This document shows, one piece after another, positions 55,222-64,000 of a stretch of 64,000 bases of DNA. The stretch lies in assembly GCF_009659375.1 (NCBI RefSeq), contig NZ_WJQT01000007.1:61596-125595 (forward strand), given 5' to 3'. Below the pieces are notes generated by a model. That model was not told the DNA's origin. It did no database searches and saw nothing but the letters and a program-made list of their open reading frames with translations. Positions within the stretch are counted from its first letter, which is position 1; each line of letters begins with the position of its first letter. The position numbers and the translations under genes were made by a program. Source of the stretch: Fundicoccus ignavus (GTDB lineage: Bacteria > Bacillota > Bacilli > Lactobacillales > Aerococcaceae).

Positions 55222-56259
55222 ATGCCTAAATATTCAAAAAATGTGAAGGGTTCAAACAAGATGTCAACGCCTAAAACCGATGAACTTTCCTTATTAAAAC
55301 AAGAAAATGAATATTTACGTCTGGAGCTAGCTTACTTAAAAAAAGTTAAGAGCGCTGGGCTTGAAAGACCCACGCGCAAACAAGAAGCCATGATTGTCTA
55401 TGAATTAAGTCAAGAAAAGTTTAAGCTCAAAGATATTTTGACCGTAACCGGCTTACCAGAATCAACTTTTCATTACCACTGTTCAAAGAAAGAAACTAAA
55501 AATAAAGATGAAGCGCTCGAAAATCTTCTTCAAGAAATTTTCGATGAAAATGATGGCAACTACGGTTATCGTCGTATTCAAAAAGCGCTTAAAAATAAAG
55601 GGCATCAAGTTAACCACAAACGAGTTAAACGCTTGATGGACCAGTTAGGTATCAAGTGCACTAAATTTTCTCATAAAAATCGCCGCTATAATCCTTACAA
55701 AGGAACAGTGGGTAAGACCGCTAAAAACAAGCTGAATCGCCGATTTACCACACCGATTCCTTTACAAAAACTCGTGACAGATGTGACTGAGTTTAAGTGT
55801 TTAAACGACCAAAAACTTTACTTAAGTCCAATATTAGATTTATATAACGGTGAGATTATTTCGTTTAAGATATCCAATCATCCGACATTAGATATTGCCT
55901 TAGATCCTTTAAATGAGGCACTCGCTTTGGTCACGGAACATGCGTTATACCGAACGACCATTCACAGTGATCAAGGTTGGCATTATCAACATAATTCATG
56001 GGTGAATGCCTTAAAACAACACGGTATCTTTCAAAGCATGTCTCGCAAAGGCAATTGCTTAGATAACTCACCGATGGAAAATTTCTTTAGTCTCTTAAAA
56101 CAAGAAATGTATCACGGTGTCGAACAAGTAAGTTATGATACACTAAAAGAGCGCATCGAACATTATATAGATTATTATAATCATCGACGTATCAAAACAA
56201 AATTGAGCGGCTTATCTCCGGTTGCATACCGAAAACAAGACACTCAATTAGCTGCTTAA
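55222..56259 (+). CDS. IS3 family transposase (OrfB with OrfA leucine zipper)
   Basis: 345 residues. The first 50 hold a leucine-zipper segment normally at the end of OrfA (SLLKQENEYLRLELAYLKK). An HTH_21-type region (YGYRRIQKALKNKGHQVNHKRVKRLM) and a DDE integrase core follow: Asp in VTDVTEFK, Asp in IHSDQGWHY and Glu in SPMENFFSLLK. The catalytic domain is intact. The open frame continues upstream to about 55075, in frame with the second part of orfA. Confidence 0.88.
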   Translation: MPKYSKNVKGSNKMSTPKTDELSLLKQENEYLRLELAYLKKVKSAGLERPTRKQEAMIVYELSQEKFKLKDILTVTGLPESTFHYHCSKKETKNKDEALENLLQEIFDENDGNYGYRRIQKALKNKGHQVNHKRVKRLMDQLGIKCTKFSHKNRRYNPYKGTVGKTAKNKLNRRFTTPIPLQKLVTDVTEFKCLNDQKLYLSPILDLYNGEIISFKISNHPTLDIALDPLNEALALVTEHALYRTTIHSDQGWHYQHNSWVNALKQHGIFQSMSRKGNCLDNSPMENFFSLLKQEMYHGVEQVSYDTLKERIEHYIDYYNHRRIKTKLSGLSPVAYRKQDTQLAA

Positions 56260-56299
56260 TATTCAATTAAATAAACTCCAACTTTTGGGGTTCACTACA

Positions 56300-56413
56300 T
56301 ATTCTCAAAAGATTTTTTTGAATAATCAAGCATATAGTATTGCTTTCAATTTGAAGCAGAATATCTTCTGCTTTTGAAGAAAGGTTTAGTTCTGTAGCTT
56401 TGATTTCATTCAT
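56300..56413 (-). pseudogene. 5' end of a gene cut by the IS3 element
   Basis: AAAGGAG and an ATG at 56413 start a frame MNEIKATELNLSSKAEDILL that runs straight into the IS3 right end at 56299. It has no recognised family. Its orientation matches the Crp/Fnr relic on the other side of the IS, so it may be that gene's beginning with the middle deleted. Confidence 0.4.
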
Positions 56414-56592
56414 TTTATAGATCTCCTTTATTAATCACGGATTCATCCCATGATATTGGTGACTCAATTAAATACTAGTAAAATATAATCAAAATTAAAG
56501 GCGATAAAGTTAACTACTTTCATATGCTATAATATGTCATACAAGTAAAGAGATTGTTTTATGATGATCATTAAATTGAAGGAGGGCTTACC

Positions 56593-58182
56593 ATGTATAT
56601 ACTCATCATTTCACTTGTACTGATTTTAGCCTTAATCGCGATGCGGGTTGCTAATGATTTAAAGATACCGCAACTGTTACTGTTCATGCTTTTAGGAGTT
56701 TCTTTTAATTTCTTCGGTGTAGACTTTACAAATTATGCTTTTTCCAATCAAGTAGCCTCTTTAGCCTTGATGTTTATTATTTTCTATGGCGGTTTTGGCA
56801 CGAAATGGAAAATGTCTAAACCAGTCGCCAAGGAAGCCATCATTTTAAGTTTCTTCGGGACCATTTTCACGGCGTTGATTACTGGATTCTTTGTTTATCT
56901 GGTATTCAATTTTTCGCTTTTAGAAGCTTTGCTACTGGGTTCCATTATTGGTTCAACAGATTATGCGAGTGTTTCAGATGTTTTAGCCTCCCGTAATTTA
57001 AAGCTAAAATACAACACGGACTCCTTACTGGAGCTCGAATCTGGTTCTAACGACCCTACTGCCTACACCATGGTGATCCTTTTTGTTACCTTGCTACAAG
57101 GCGAAAATATTAATGTTCCTTCCCTCATACTTTTACAAATTGGTTTAGGACTGGCGCTTGGTTTCGTACTAGGATGGATATTTATTCGATTGTTAGACTA
57201 CCTGAAAACAAAAGAAGGGATGGAAGTTATTCTTTTAGCTGCTGCCGCTTTATTCACTTATGAATTCACGAATCAAATTGGTGGTAACGGCTATCTGGCT
57301 GTTTATATTTTCGGGATTTATATCGGAAACAAAGAGTTTGTAGGAAAACGCGGGGTCGTCTTCTTCTTTGATAGTTTTACGAGTTTGGCACAAATCGGAC
57401 TGTTTTTCTTGCTCGGTTTATTATCAAACCCAAGTTCAATCGTGGAGATGATGCCAATTGCGTTTGTGATTATGATGTTTATGACTCTTATCGCACGCCC
57501 CGCTGCCATTTATGGTCTAATGTTTCCGTTCAAAATGAAAAAAGATCAGCTCGCCGTAATAGCCTTTGCGGGTTTAAGGGGGGCCGCTGCCATCGCTTTT
57601 GCCATTAGTGTGGTGAATTCAAATACCCCAAATATTAATGACCTCTACCATATTGTGTTTGACATTTGCTTATTATCCTCACTCATTCAAGGCGGATTGC
57701 TGCCAGTTCTTTCTAAGAAAACTGACATGGTTGACCCAGAGGTTTCTTCCTTACGTAATTTTAACTCTTTACAAGATAAGAGTGATGTCGGCTTCTTAGC
57801 AACCAAAATAAAAGCTGATAGCCATTTAGCCAACGCTTATATACGAGATATTAACTTAGCCTTTGATTTTATTATCGCAAAAATTCTGCGGCAAGACGAC
57901 ACCATCGTGCCCCATGGCGACATCCAACTCCAAGCGGGAGATATTATCGTATTGGCCGGACGCTCCTATTTTGACGTTGTCGGAACGGATCTTTTAGAAT
58001 TCCGTATCAATGACTACAATAAATGGGTGAATAAAGAAATTAAGGATATAAAGTTAGACCGTGATTCCCTCATTGTGCTGGTTTTAAGAGATGATAACGA
58101 ATTAGTGGTTCCTAATGGCGACACACGAATTCTCGAAGGGGATACTGTCCTAGTATTGGAAGCAAAAGGGATTGAAGCATAA
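56593..58182 (+). CDS. Potassium/proton antiporter, NhaP2/CvrA type
   Basis: 529 residues. About twelve membrane helices carry CPA1 signatures (GSIIGSTDYASVSDVL, LLELESGSNDPTAYTMV with the conserved Asp pair ND, FAGLRGAAAIAFA). A C-terminal cytoplasmic RCK_C/TrkA_C domain, about 420-525, reads DTIVPHGDIQLQAGDIIVLAG and VVPNGDTRILEGDTVLVL. It exports K+ or Na+ for H+. GGAGGGC precedes the ATG. With trkAH 20 kb away it would balance potassium. It is monocistronic. Confidence 0.9.
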   Translation: MYILIISLVLILALIAMRVANDLKIPQLLLFMLLGVSFNFFGVDFTNYAFSNQVASLALMFIIFYGGFGTKWKMSKPVAKEAIILSFFGTIFTALITGFFVYLVFNFSLLEALLLGSIIGSTDYASVSDVLASRNLKLKYNTDSLLELESGSNDPTAYTMVILFVTLLQGENINVPSLILLQIGLGLALGFVLGWIFIRLLDYLKTKEGMEVILLAAAALFTYEFTNQIGGNGYLAVYIFGIYIGNKEFVGKRGVVFFFDSFTSLAQIGLFFLLGLLSNPSSIVEMMPIAFVIMMFMTLIARPAAIYGLMFPFKMKKDQLAVIAFAGLRGAAAIAFAISVVNSNTPNINDLYHIVFDICLLSSLIQGGLLPVLSKKTDMVDPEVSSLRNFNSLQDKSDVGFLATKIKADSHLANAYIRDINLAFDFIIAKILRQDDTIVPHGDIQLQAGDIIVLAGRSYFDVVGTDLLEFRINDYNKWVNKEIKDIKLDRDSLIVLVLRDDNELVVPNGDTRILEGDTVLVLEAKGIEA

Positions 58183-58738
58183 GAATATTATGTTGAGCAA
58201 TTTGTTCAACGCGTTTTTTCAATGTTTGGAGATAAGTAAAGAGATGGATGTTGCGATTTACAGATCAGAAAGTGTTAATATTTTTGAAGCTTACTTAAAA
58301 TGAAAAGCTCTAGCTTTAAAAAGAATGCGTTGAACATAATATGAGACAACAATAAAAACACTTTATTTTGGGTGCTTTAGGTCGGTATTGATCTAGCGAA
58401 AGGTAGCCTAATTTTTGTTAAACTCGATGGCTATTATAATGCTAATGTAGGTTCCGACAGTGTTTATTACAATGTTGATAGAGCATATTTGTTTCTCTAA
58501 GCTATGTTTACTCCTTCTTTTAGACATAGAAATAGCTCCTAATAAAATAATCAGAGTTTTTATTTCTCTGTCTACTTTATTAGGAGTCTATCAGCCTGTA
58601 ATTCTAGGTAAATAAACGCTACGTTAATTCACCTATCGACATATTGTTAAGCAAAAAAACTTCATCCGATGCGAATAAAATGCGTTGTTATCCTATTCAT
58701 ATTAATATGAATATAAGAAACTTTTGGAGGATGATATT
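58183..58738. other. Intergenic DNA with a long hairpin and duplicated VOC upstream region
   Basis: CTCCTAATAAA (58536-58546) is inverted by TTTATTAGGAG (58576-58586), perhaps a terminator on the minus strand. From about 58635 to 58738 the sequence resembles the 120 bases before the intact VOC gene (ATCGACATATTGTAAG/TTAAG, GAATAAAATGCGT, TTGGAGGATGAT). No gene is seen. Confidence 0.5.
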
Positions 58739-59171
58739 ATGAACCAAGAACTAGCTGAAATTTGCTTACGTGTTAGAGATATTGAGGCTACTTTAGACTT
58801 CTATACTAATTTATTCGATTTTGAAGTTGCTAGCCGTAGAGAATTCCCTGAAAACAAGTTTGATTTAATCTATCTAAACTCTCCCGGGTCTTCGGTACAA
58901 ATCGAACTAACTTACAACTATGACGCTGATCCATATAATGTTGGAGACGGCTTTAGTCATTTAGGTGTAACAGTTAGCGACCTAGAAAAATGCACAAAGT
59001 TTGTAAAGCTTCTACTTATGAAGCTGGTGACCTAAGAGGTCTTTCAGGTGGCATATGTTAATGCTAAATTAGAATCAACAAATATTGCTAGTTAAGTTTC
59101 GGCACTTTATTCCTGAAATATATCCCATTCAGTTATACTTTTAAAGTATCAGTTGAATGGGAGGATGAAAG

Positions 59172-60725
59172 GTGAACGAAAAAAAGATGACTATCTATCA
59201 TGAAATCCATCGATTACATCGACTAGGATTTAATAAAAGTCAAATTGAACGAAAAGTTGGAGTCAATCGAGATACCGTTAGAAAATACTTGGCAAAGGAT
59301 TTTAAAGAAATGTCAGAATGGACAGACACTTTACAAAATCGAACGAAAAAACTGGATCCTTACGAACCGATTATTCTTGAGTGGTTAAAGGAACACAGTG
59401 ATTTGTCTGCAGCACAAATTGAAGATTGGTTATTAGAAGAATATTCGACAATCCAAGTGAGTTCGAGTACTGTGCGGTCTTATATCAAGCAGCTTAGAGA
59501 TCAATACGCGATACCAAAACGTCAGACTATTCGCCAATACGAAGCTGTTCCTGAAGTTGAAATGGGTGCACAGATACAAGTCGATTAGGGACAAACGAAG
59601 CAAAGAACGCGACGTAAAGACGAAGTCAAATTATACTTTATATCTTTTGTTTTATCTCATAGCCGTTTCAAATATCTTGAATGGTTAGATCGGCCTTTTA
59701 CGACAAAAGATATGATTTGTTCTCATGAAAATGCCTTTCGTCATTTTGGTGGCATGCCTAAAGAAATGGTCTATGACCAGGATAATATCCTCGCAGTTAG
59801 TGAAAATGCGGGAGATCTTTTATTAACTCATGATTTTGACGCTTATCACCAAGCGCTTGGCTTTAGTATTTATTTGTGTCGAGGAGAGGATCCAGAAAGT
59901 AAAGGTAAGATTGAGCGAGTTGTTGGTTATGTGAAATCAAACTTCGCAAAGAATCGAGTTTACGATGGACTTGATGATTGGAATGAAAAATCTCGTTCCT
60001 GGCTAGAACGTACAGGGAACCATAAAGTACATGGCACAACAAAAAAGAGACCCGATTCAGTGTTCCTCCTGGAAAAAGCACACTTGAAACCAGTCTCTTC
60101 AATCAAACAAAAAGATATATCTTTCAGAAATAGTATAACAGCTACCGTCAATAAAGACAATACGATACGATTTAAAGGTAATCGTTACTCCGTACCGCTT
60201 GGTACTTATAAAACCGTTGGTTCGAACCAAGTTTACCTCTATCAAAAAGAACAAGAATTAATTGTTTTACACAAGCTAACAGGTGATGACATTGCGCGTC
60301 ATAGGGTGTCACTTGAAAAAGGCAAACTGATTAAAAACCGCAATCATGGGCGTGACCGTGAAAAAACGTTACAAAAATATCGTACCGCAATGATTGACTT
60401 ATTCGAAGAAGAACCGAGAGCCATTCTCTTTATTGATAAAATCGTTGAAAAGTATAAGCGATACGCTCGCGATCAGTTTATGGTGCTGGAAAAAAGTATT
60501 AAACGATACCCGACAGAACGAGATGCGGCGCTTAACTATTGCATAGACAATGACTTGTGGAGTGCCAACGATTTTAGAGATATCGCTATCTATTTATCTC
60601 AACACAAGGTTGAAGCCATTCCAGAAGAAATAAAAAACAACTCATCAGTCCCTTCTGGTATCGAAGTGTCTACGCGTCCATTGAGTGACTATGTAAAAAT
60701 TATGGGCGGTGAAGTGAATGAGTAA
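59172..60725 (+). pseudogene. istA: IS21 transposase istA with an in-frame stop
   Basis: The 517-codon frame begins at a GTG with GGGAGGATG upstream. HTH (LHRLGFNKSQIERKVGVNRDTVRKYL) at about 10-40. At codon 139 QVDWGQ has become QVD-TAG-GQ (59586-59588), one base from TGG. The rest (59589 on, with FGGMPKEMVYDQDN and GEDPESKGKIERVVGYVK, the second Asp and Glu of DDE) remains open and in frame to 60725. A nonsense change after the first catalytic Asp inactivates it, unless suppressed. Confidence 0.88.
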
Positions 60726-61467
60726 TGGCCTTGAAGAGTTACAGCATGCCTTTAAGCAACTCCGTTTATCTGAGATTTCCACTGAGATTCCCGCTTTAAT
60801 GCGTGAAGCAGAGCAGAAATCCTGGACCTATTATGAACTATTAAATCATTTACTCACGTATGAACTCACAAAACGGGAGGATAAAAACAAAGCACGGCGC
60901 TTAAAATGGGCAAAATTTCCTTATCAAAAGACACTTGAGGACTATGATTTAAGTGAGCAAACGAGTCTCTCTGAGAGGCAACTACGCCAATTAAAAGAAA
61001 TGAATTGGTTAGCGCAACAATACAACCTCATTTTACTCGGTCCACCCGGTGTTGGCAAAACGCATTTAGCTATCGGTGTAGGATTAGAAGCGATTGAGCA
61101 AGGCTATCAAGTCATGTTTCTCCCAATGGGCGAACTGACAACGATTCTTAAAACGAGCGAGTATACTCGGAAATCACAGATTGCACTTAATCGGATTAAA
61201 CAATCCGATTTAATCATTATCGATGATTTGATGTATATGGCAATGGATCCGGTTGAGGCGAATCGGTTCTTTCAATTAATTGATTATCTATATGAACGTA
61301 GTTCTATCATTCTGACTTCAAATAAGAGTCCGGATCAATGGGGTGAACTACTGGGCGATGAAGGTGTCGCAACAGCGATACTTGATCGCCTGCTCCATCG
61401 TGTAGAACTTATTCAGATGGACGATAAAAGTTATCGGATGAAACATCGACAAAGAGTATTCGATTAG
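60718..61467 (+). CDS. istB: IS21 helper ATPase IstB
   Basis: 249 residues, the IstB family length. AAA+ motifs: Walker A LLGPPGVGKTHLAIG, Walker B DLIIIDDLMYMAMD, sensor ILTSNKSPDQWGE and DRLLHR. It overlaps istA by 8 bases. IstB assembles on DNA and directs IstA to target sites. Confidence 0.93.
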   Translation: MSNGLEELQHAFKQLRLSEISTEIPALMREAEQKSWTYYELLNHLLTYELTKREDKNKARRLKWAKFPYQKTLEDYDLSEQTSLSERQLRQLKEMNWLAQQYNLILLGPPGVGKTHLAIGVGLEAIEQGYQVMFLPMGELTTILKTSEYTRKSQIALNRIKQSDLIIIDDLMYMAMDPVEANRFFQLIDYLYERSSIILTSNKSPDQWGELLGDEGVATAILDRLLHRVELIQMDDKSYRMKHRQRVFD

Positions 61468-61655
61468 GAAAAGTGCCGAATCTTATCTGGCAGAATCTGC
61501 GGAAAACTAATTGGCAGAAAGTGTGGTTTTCTACTTGACGTTAACAGCATACCGACTTACTTCTTTGTGACTGATCCAGATGGTTATCGAATTGAAGTTA
61601 AGCGCGCTAAATAATTTTTTTATTTATTTGCATATAGCGTTCGTCTAGAACCACA

Positions 61656-61691
61656 AAATCGCGATTCCCTGTACCAGGTGAATCGCGATTT
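61656..61691. terminator. Perfect 12-bp hairpin at the end of the second IS21 element
   Basis: AAATCGCGATTC (61656-61667) is inverted by GAATCGCGATTT (61680-61691), followed by Ts on the plus strand. It also encloses the first TGTACCAG repeat of the second IS. Confidence 0.7.
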
Positions 61692-61702
61692 TTTGTACCA
61701 GC

Positions 61703-62464
61703 TTAGTCGGTATTCGCTGTACCAGTTTTCATCCGTAATGAATCTCCATAAATATAAATATGGTATGAATTTGAAATAGCACGATCAAGAATGGCATCCG
61801 CAATCGCACCACCTCCTAACTTTTTATGCCATTCGCCAGTCTCCATTTGAGAAGAAAGAATAAGAGAACGATGTCTACTCCTTAACTCAAAAACCTCCAT
61901 GAGATATTTTTGTTCATGTTCGGTTGTTGGCGTTAATAAAAAATCATCGATCACCAACACATCTAGTTTAGCTAATTTCTTTAGGTATTGGGGTAATCGA
62001 TCGTTCATATCCGCTTCAGATAGTTCAGAAAGTAAATCGTACATTCTGATATAACGTGCCGTATAACCCTCTTCAATCACATAACGACATAAGGCATTGG
62101 TTAGATAGGATTTCCCGGTACCTGTAGCCCCTTGAATAATAACGTTTCGATTGTTGGTAATGAACTGACACGTCGATAATTGATGGATGGTTTCTTTGTT
62201 TATTCGACGACTGGGCGAATAATCAATATCTTGGATATGAGCTTGTGGTTGAGAGAGTTTGGCTAATTTAAGATTACGTTGCACGGTATTGTGTCGCCTC
62301 GATAGATATTCTTCACTCACTATTTCCTCAAGGATATCTAAGGTTGAACGTTGATCAGTGAGGAGACCCCCATACAGATCGACTAAGCGATCCGCCATTA
62401 CTGGTAACCTCATTTGTCTAAGGTAGCTAGTTAGAAGCTTAATCCTTTCGGTTGAATGAGTCAT
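61703..62464 (-). CDS. istB: IstB of the second IS21 element
   Basis: 253 residues. Walker A IIQGATGTGKSYLTNAL, Walker B LDVLVIDDFLLTP, sensor LILSSQMETGEWH and GAIADAILDRA. It overlaps istA by 26 bases, the normal IS21 layout. It is only distantly related to the IstB at 60.7 kb, so the two elements belong to different IS21 subgroups. Confidence 0.93.
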   Translation of the reverse strand: MTHSTERIKLLTSYLRQMRLPVMADRLVDLYGGLLTDQRSTLDILEEIVSEEYLSRRHNTVQRNLKLAKLSQPQAHIQDIDYSPSRRINKETIHQLSTCQFITNNRNVIIQGATGTGKSYLTNALCRYVIEEGYTARYIRMYDLLSELSEADMNDRLPQYLKKLAKLDVLVIDDFLLTPTTEHEQKYLMEVFELRSRHRSLILSSQMETGEWHKKLGGGAIADAILDRAISNSYHIYIYGDSLRMKTGTANTD

Positions 62465-63848
62465 AGTAGTCTGCTCCTCTCAAATAAGATTGTTCCATTT
62501 GGGGTAAAGTGTTAGAATTTGTTTGCGTCATAGAATGTTCGACTAACTGCTTAATTAAGTTAAAGGTTGGATGAGTTGACCGTTCTAGAGCAAAATGGCA
62601 GGCTTTATCTAATCTTTGGTCGGAGTAGGTATCTGCCATTTTTAATATTGCATGAACTCTTCTGTAATATTGTTGTTCAGGACCTTGGTCAAATAGTCTC
62701 GAAATCACCGTGTGGACGTTTGGTCCAATACGACTCGCCCAATTTAAATACCGTTCGCTGTTCCATTTTCCATAGTGTTGACTCTCTTCAGGTAAGTGGG
62801 ATTGAATGGTTGAATAAGCACCTGGTCGCGTACCTGCGATTCGATGTTCACAAATAAGCAGTTGTTTATGGTAGATTTTGACACGATCTGTATATATTTT
62901 CAGAGAAACTTTTTCGCCAATGTATTGGTAAGGAACTGAATAGTAATGTTTGTTTAGGGTGATATGGCTATTGGTGTAAACTTTTGCGTCTTTAAAGTGG
63001 CATATCTCATAAGGATAGGTAGGCAACGGCTTTAAGCACTCCTGCTCAAATGTTTCATACATTGATTGGCGACTGCCTTCTTTCTTTTGAAAGGGTTTAG
63101 CATTGAACTCCGCCAGTGCAATGAGTAAATAATGATTATATTCTTGGATACTAAGGCACTGATAGTGGCGCATTCGAGCAATCAGATGTGTGGTTAAGTG
63201 TTTGACGTGGCTTTCGACAGAGCCCTTATCTTTAGGTCGGTATACGCGTGTTGGTACGACAACGGTTTGATAGTGCGCTGCCATATCTTCGTAGGTTGCA
63301 TTCAGTACCAACTCATTTTTAGTGTGTTTTGTGACACCTACTCGAAGATTATCTGGAATTAATAGCGTTGGAACGCCTTTAAAGAACTCAAACATCTTGA
63401 CGTGAGCGTCTATCCAACTCGCTGATTTTTGATCCACACAAGCTTGAGCAAAACTATAGTTACTAAAGGGGAGCGTTCCGACAAATAATTCTCCTTTTAT
63501 TATTTCACCCGTCATTGGATCAATCCATTGAGGCCGAGTCCCGGCCCAATCAACCTGAGCTTGTTCACCAGCTTTATGATGGAGTATATGGCTAAAGTTT
63601 GTTTTATTCAGATACTCATTGAAATGCTTTTTAAACTGTGTTAATTGATAAAATACTTTTCCCTCCAACCGACAATCTTGAGCATATTCTTCCCAAAGTA
63701 ACTGCAAAGTTACCCCCGGCTTCACTAATTCTTTCGCAATCTGTTGAAAGTCTGGCAAGACATAGTAACGACTGACTTGTTTTGTCTGTGGCAGACTAAA
63801 CATCTCTTCAATTTCTTTGAAGGACCACTGCGATAGCACCTCGTACAT
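62439..63848 (-). CDS. istA: IstA transposase of the second IS21 element
   Basis: 469 residues if the ATG at 63848 (MYEVLSQWSFKEIEEMF) is used; the frame is open to 63920, so up to 493. DDE core: GEQAQVDWAGTRP (first Asp), PTLLIPDNLRVGV (second Asp) and PKDKGSVESHVKHL (Glu). SVPYQYIGEKVSLKIYTDRV is the C-terminal Mu-like beta domain. The usual N-terminal HTH of about 25-40 residues is not obvious, so the start may be truncated, or the start lies farther upstream. The catalytic residues are intact. Confidence 0.85.
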   Translation of the reverse strand: MYEVLSQWSFKEIEEMFSLPQTKQVSRYYVLPDFQQIAKELVKPGVTLQLLWEEYAQDCRLEGKVFYQLTQFKKHFNEYLNKTNFSHILHHKAGEQAQVDWAGTRPQWIDPMTGEIIKGELFVGTLPFSNYSFAQACVDQKSASWIDAHVKMFEFFKGVPTLLIPDNLRVGVTKHTKNELVLNATYEDMAAHYQTVVVPTRVYRPKDKGSVESHVKHLTTHLIARMRHYQCLSIQEYNHYLLIALAEFNAKPFQKKEGSRQSMYETFEQECLKPLPTYPYEICHFKDAKVYTNSHITLNKHYYSVPYQYIGEKVSLKIYTDRVKIYHKQLLICEHRIAGTRPGAYSTIQSHLPEESQHYGKWNSERYLNWASRIGPNVHTVISRLFDQGPEQQYYRRVHAILKMADTYSDQRLDKACHFALERSTHPTFNLIKQLVEHSMTQTNSNTLPQMEQSYLRGADYYDSFNRKD

Positions 63849-64000
63849 TAAATCTTTCTCTTGAGCAATTTTGTGGTTATTGCATTCAAATAGAGCCACT
63901 TCGGCGGAGATTAGAGCCACTCAATGCATAAAATAGAGCCACCCAGTGCGGAAGGTGAGCCAGATAAATCAACTTATTTATTACAACCTCTTGTATAATT

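Larger units (their letters stand above)
54806..56299 (+). mobile_element. IS3 family element, IS150 type, 1494 bp
   Basis: The ends are inverted repeats: left TGTACTAACCCCCAAAAGTT, right (inverted) TGTAGTGAACCCCAAAAGTT. An orfA/orfB pair lies between. Flanks are CATTT and TATTC, with no target duplication seen, so recombination or deletion after insertion is likely. It separates two parts of a probable Crp/Fnr pseudogene. Confidence 0.9.
59056..61546 (+). mobile_element. IS21 family element, 2491 bp, with 5-bp target duplication
   Basis: GCATA occurs at 59051-59055 and 61547-61551 as a direct duplication. The element starts TGTTAATGCTAAATTAG and ends in CTTGACGTTAACA, so the inverted ends share TGTTAAYG...AA. 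A second shared block TTCGGCACTTT is inside each end (59098-59108, inverse 61470-61480). istA and istB fill the interior. IS21 ends begin TG and end CA, as here. Confidence 0.9.
58739..61613 (+). pseudogene. Second VOC gene, frameshifted and interrupted by an IS21 element
   Basis: The 5' part starts at ATG 58739 (GGAGGATGAT) and reads NQELAEICLRVRDIEATL, nearly identical to the intact gene at 48.2 kb. Around 58988 one base is missing compared with GAGAAAATGCAT, shifting the frame. At 59051 an IS21 element interrupts GGTGG^CATACCG. The gene resumes at 61547 as CATACCGACTTACTTC and ends RIEVKRAK and TAA at about 61613. The two lesions leave it non-functional. Confidence 0.92.
61640..64000 (-). 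mobile_element. Second IS21-family element, opposite orientation, ends uncertain
   Basis: istA and istB on the minus strand with end-type repeats: TGTACCAG at 61670, 61694 and 61718 (24-base spacing) after istB, and TAGAGCCAC at 63891, 63912 and 63934 before istA (21-22 base spacing), plus a GTGAGCCAG variant at 63956. Such spaced repeats are typical IstA-binding ends. The exact boundaries could not be fixed, and the right end may be outside the window. Confidence 0.75.

Overview
The window is AT-rich, densely packed low-GC Gram-positive DNA. Strong AGGAGG-type ribosome binding sites, TTGACA/TATAAT promoters, LacI/TetR/CopY-type operators, a ThiT thiamine transporter, ROK fructokinase and ATPase-less CUT1 sugar importers all point to Lactobacillales, probably Carnobacteriaceae or Aerococcaceae. 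The gene content (arabinan, sucrose/fructan and 2-keto-3-deoxygluconate use) suggests a plant- or feed-associated lifestyle. I see no rRNA, tRNA or CRISPR array.

1-16.6 kb holds a leftward arabinan operon. It starts from a good sigma-A promoter overlapped by a near-consensus cre site. In transcription order it encodes a GH43 exo-arabinofuranosidase-like enzyme, two GH51 arabinofuranosidases, a GH43 endo-arabinanase-like enzyme, a very large solute-binding protein, a MalF/MalG permease pair, an NHL-TPR-Yip1 membrane protein, a DUF5696 membrane-anchored protein and a second MalF-like permease cut by the window edge. An ArsR-type regulator is divergent. No ATPase is encoded, so a shared MsmK/MsmX-like ATPase is needed. 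17-27.7 kb is mixed housekeeping: kdgT, DUF6176, yghU-like GST, ndk, solA-like oxidase, AEC carrier, two YcxB-like proteins, map, maa-like acetyltransferase and a second ndk. A broken GH32 fragment beside the first ndk shows that an ndk-GH32 segment was duplicated.

27.8-34.7 kb is a sucrose/fructooligosaccharide operon: ROK fructokinase, LacI regulator, two LplB/LplC-type permeases, a lipoprotein solute-binding protein and GH32 hydrolase. Two identical LacI operators flank its two transcription start regions. 36-41 kb carries trkA-trkH potassium uptake and a CopB-type copper ATPase with CopY boxes. 42.2-45.4 kb is the most unusual module: a TetR regulator, a stand-alone CarH-like B12-binding protein and a MacB/LolCDE-type ABC exporter in one operon. 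A second TetR/exporter cassette without the B12 protein lies at 49.2-51.7 kb. Between them are an M20 deacylase, a DUF697 protein and a VOC protein.

52.6-64 kb is a decaying, IS-rich region. It contains a TPP-riboswitch-controlled thiT with a TatD-family hydrolase, an IS3 element with frameshifted orfA next to a broken Crp/Fnr gene, a K+/H+ antiporter, and a second VOC gene that is frameshifted and interrupted by an IS21 element with a 5-bp target duplication. A second, oppositely oriented IS21-type element abuts it. Relics of FGE, a type ISP restriction enzyme, a DUF3427 helicase, a RibD-like protein and an older IS3 copy lie in the long intergenic stretches.
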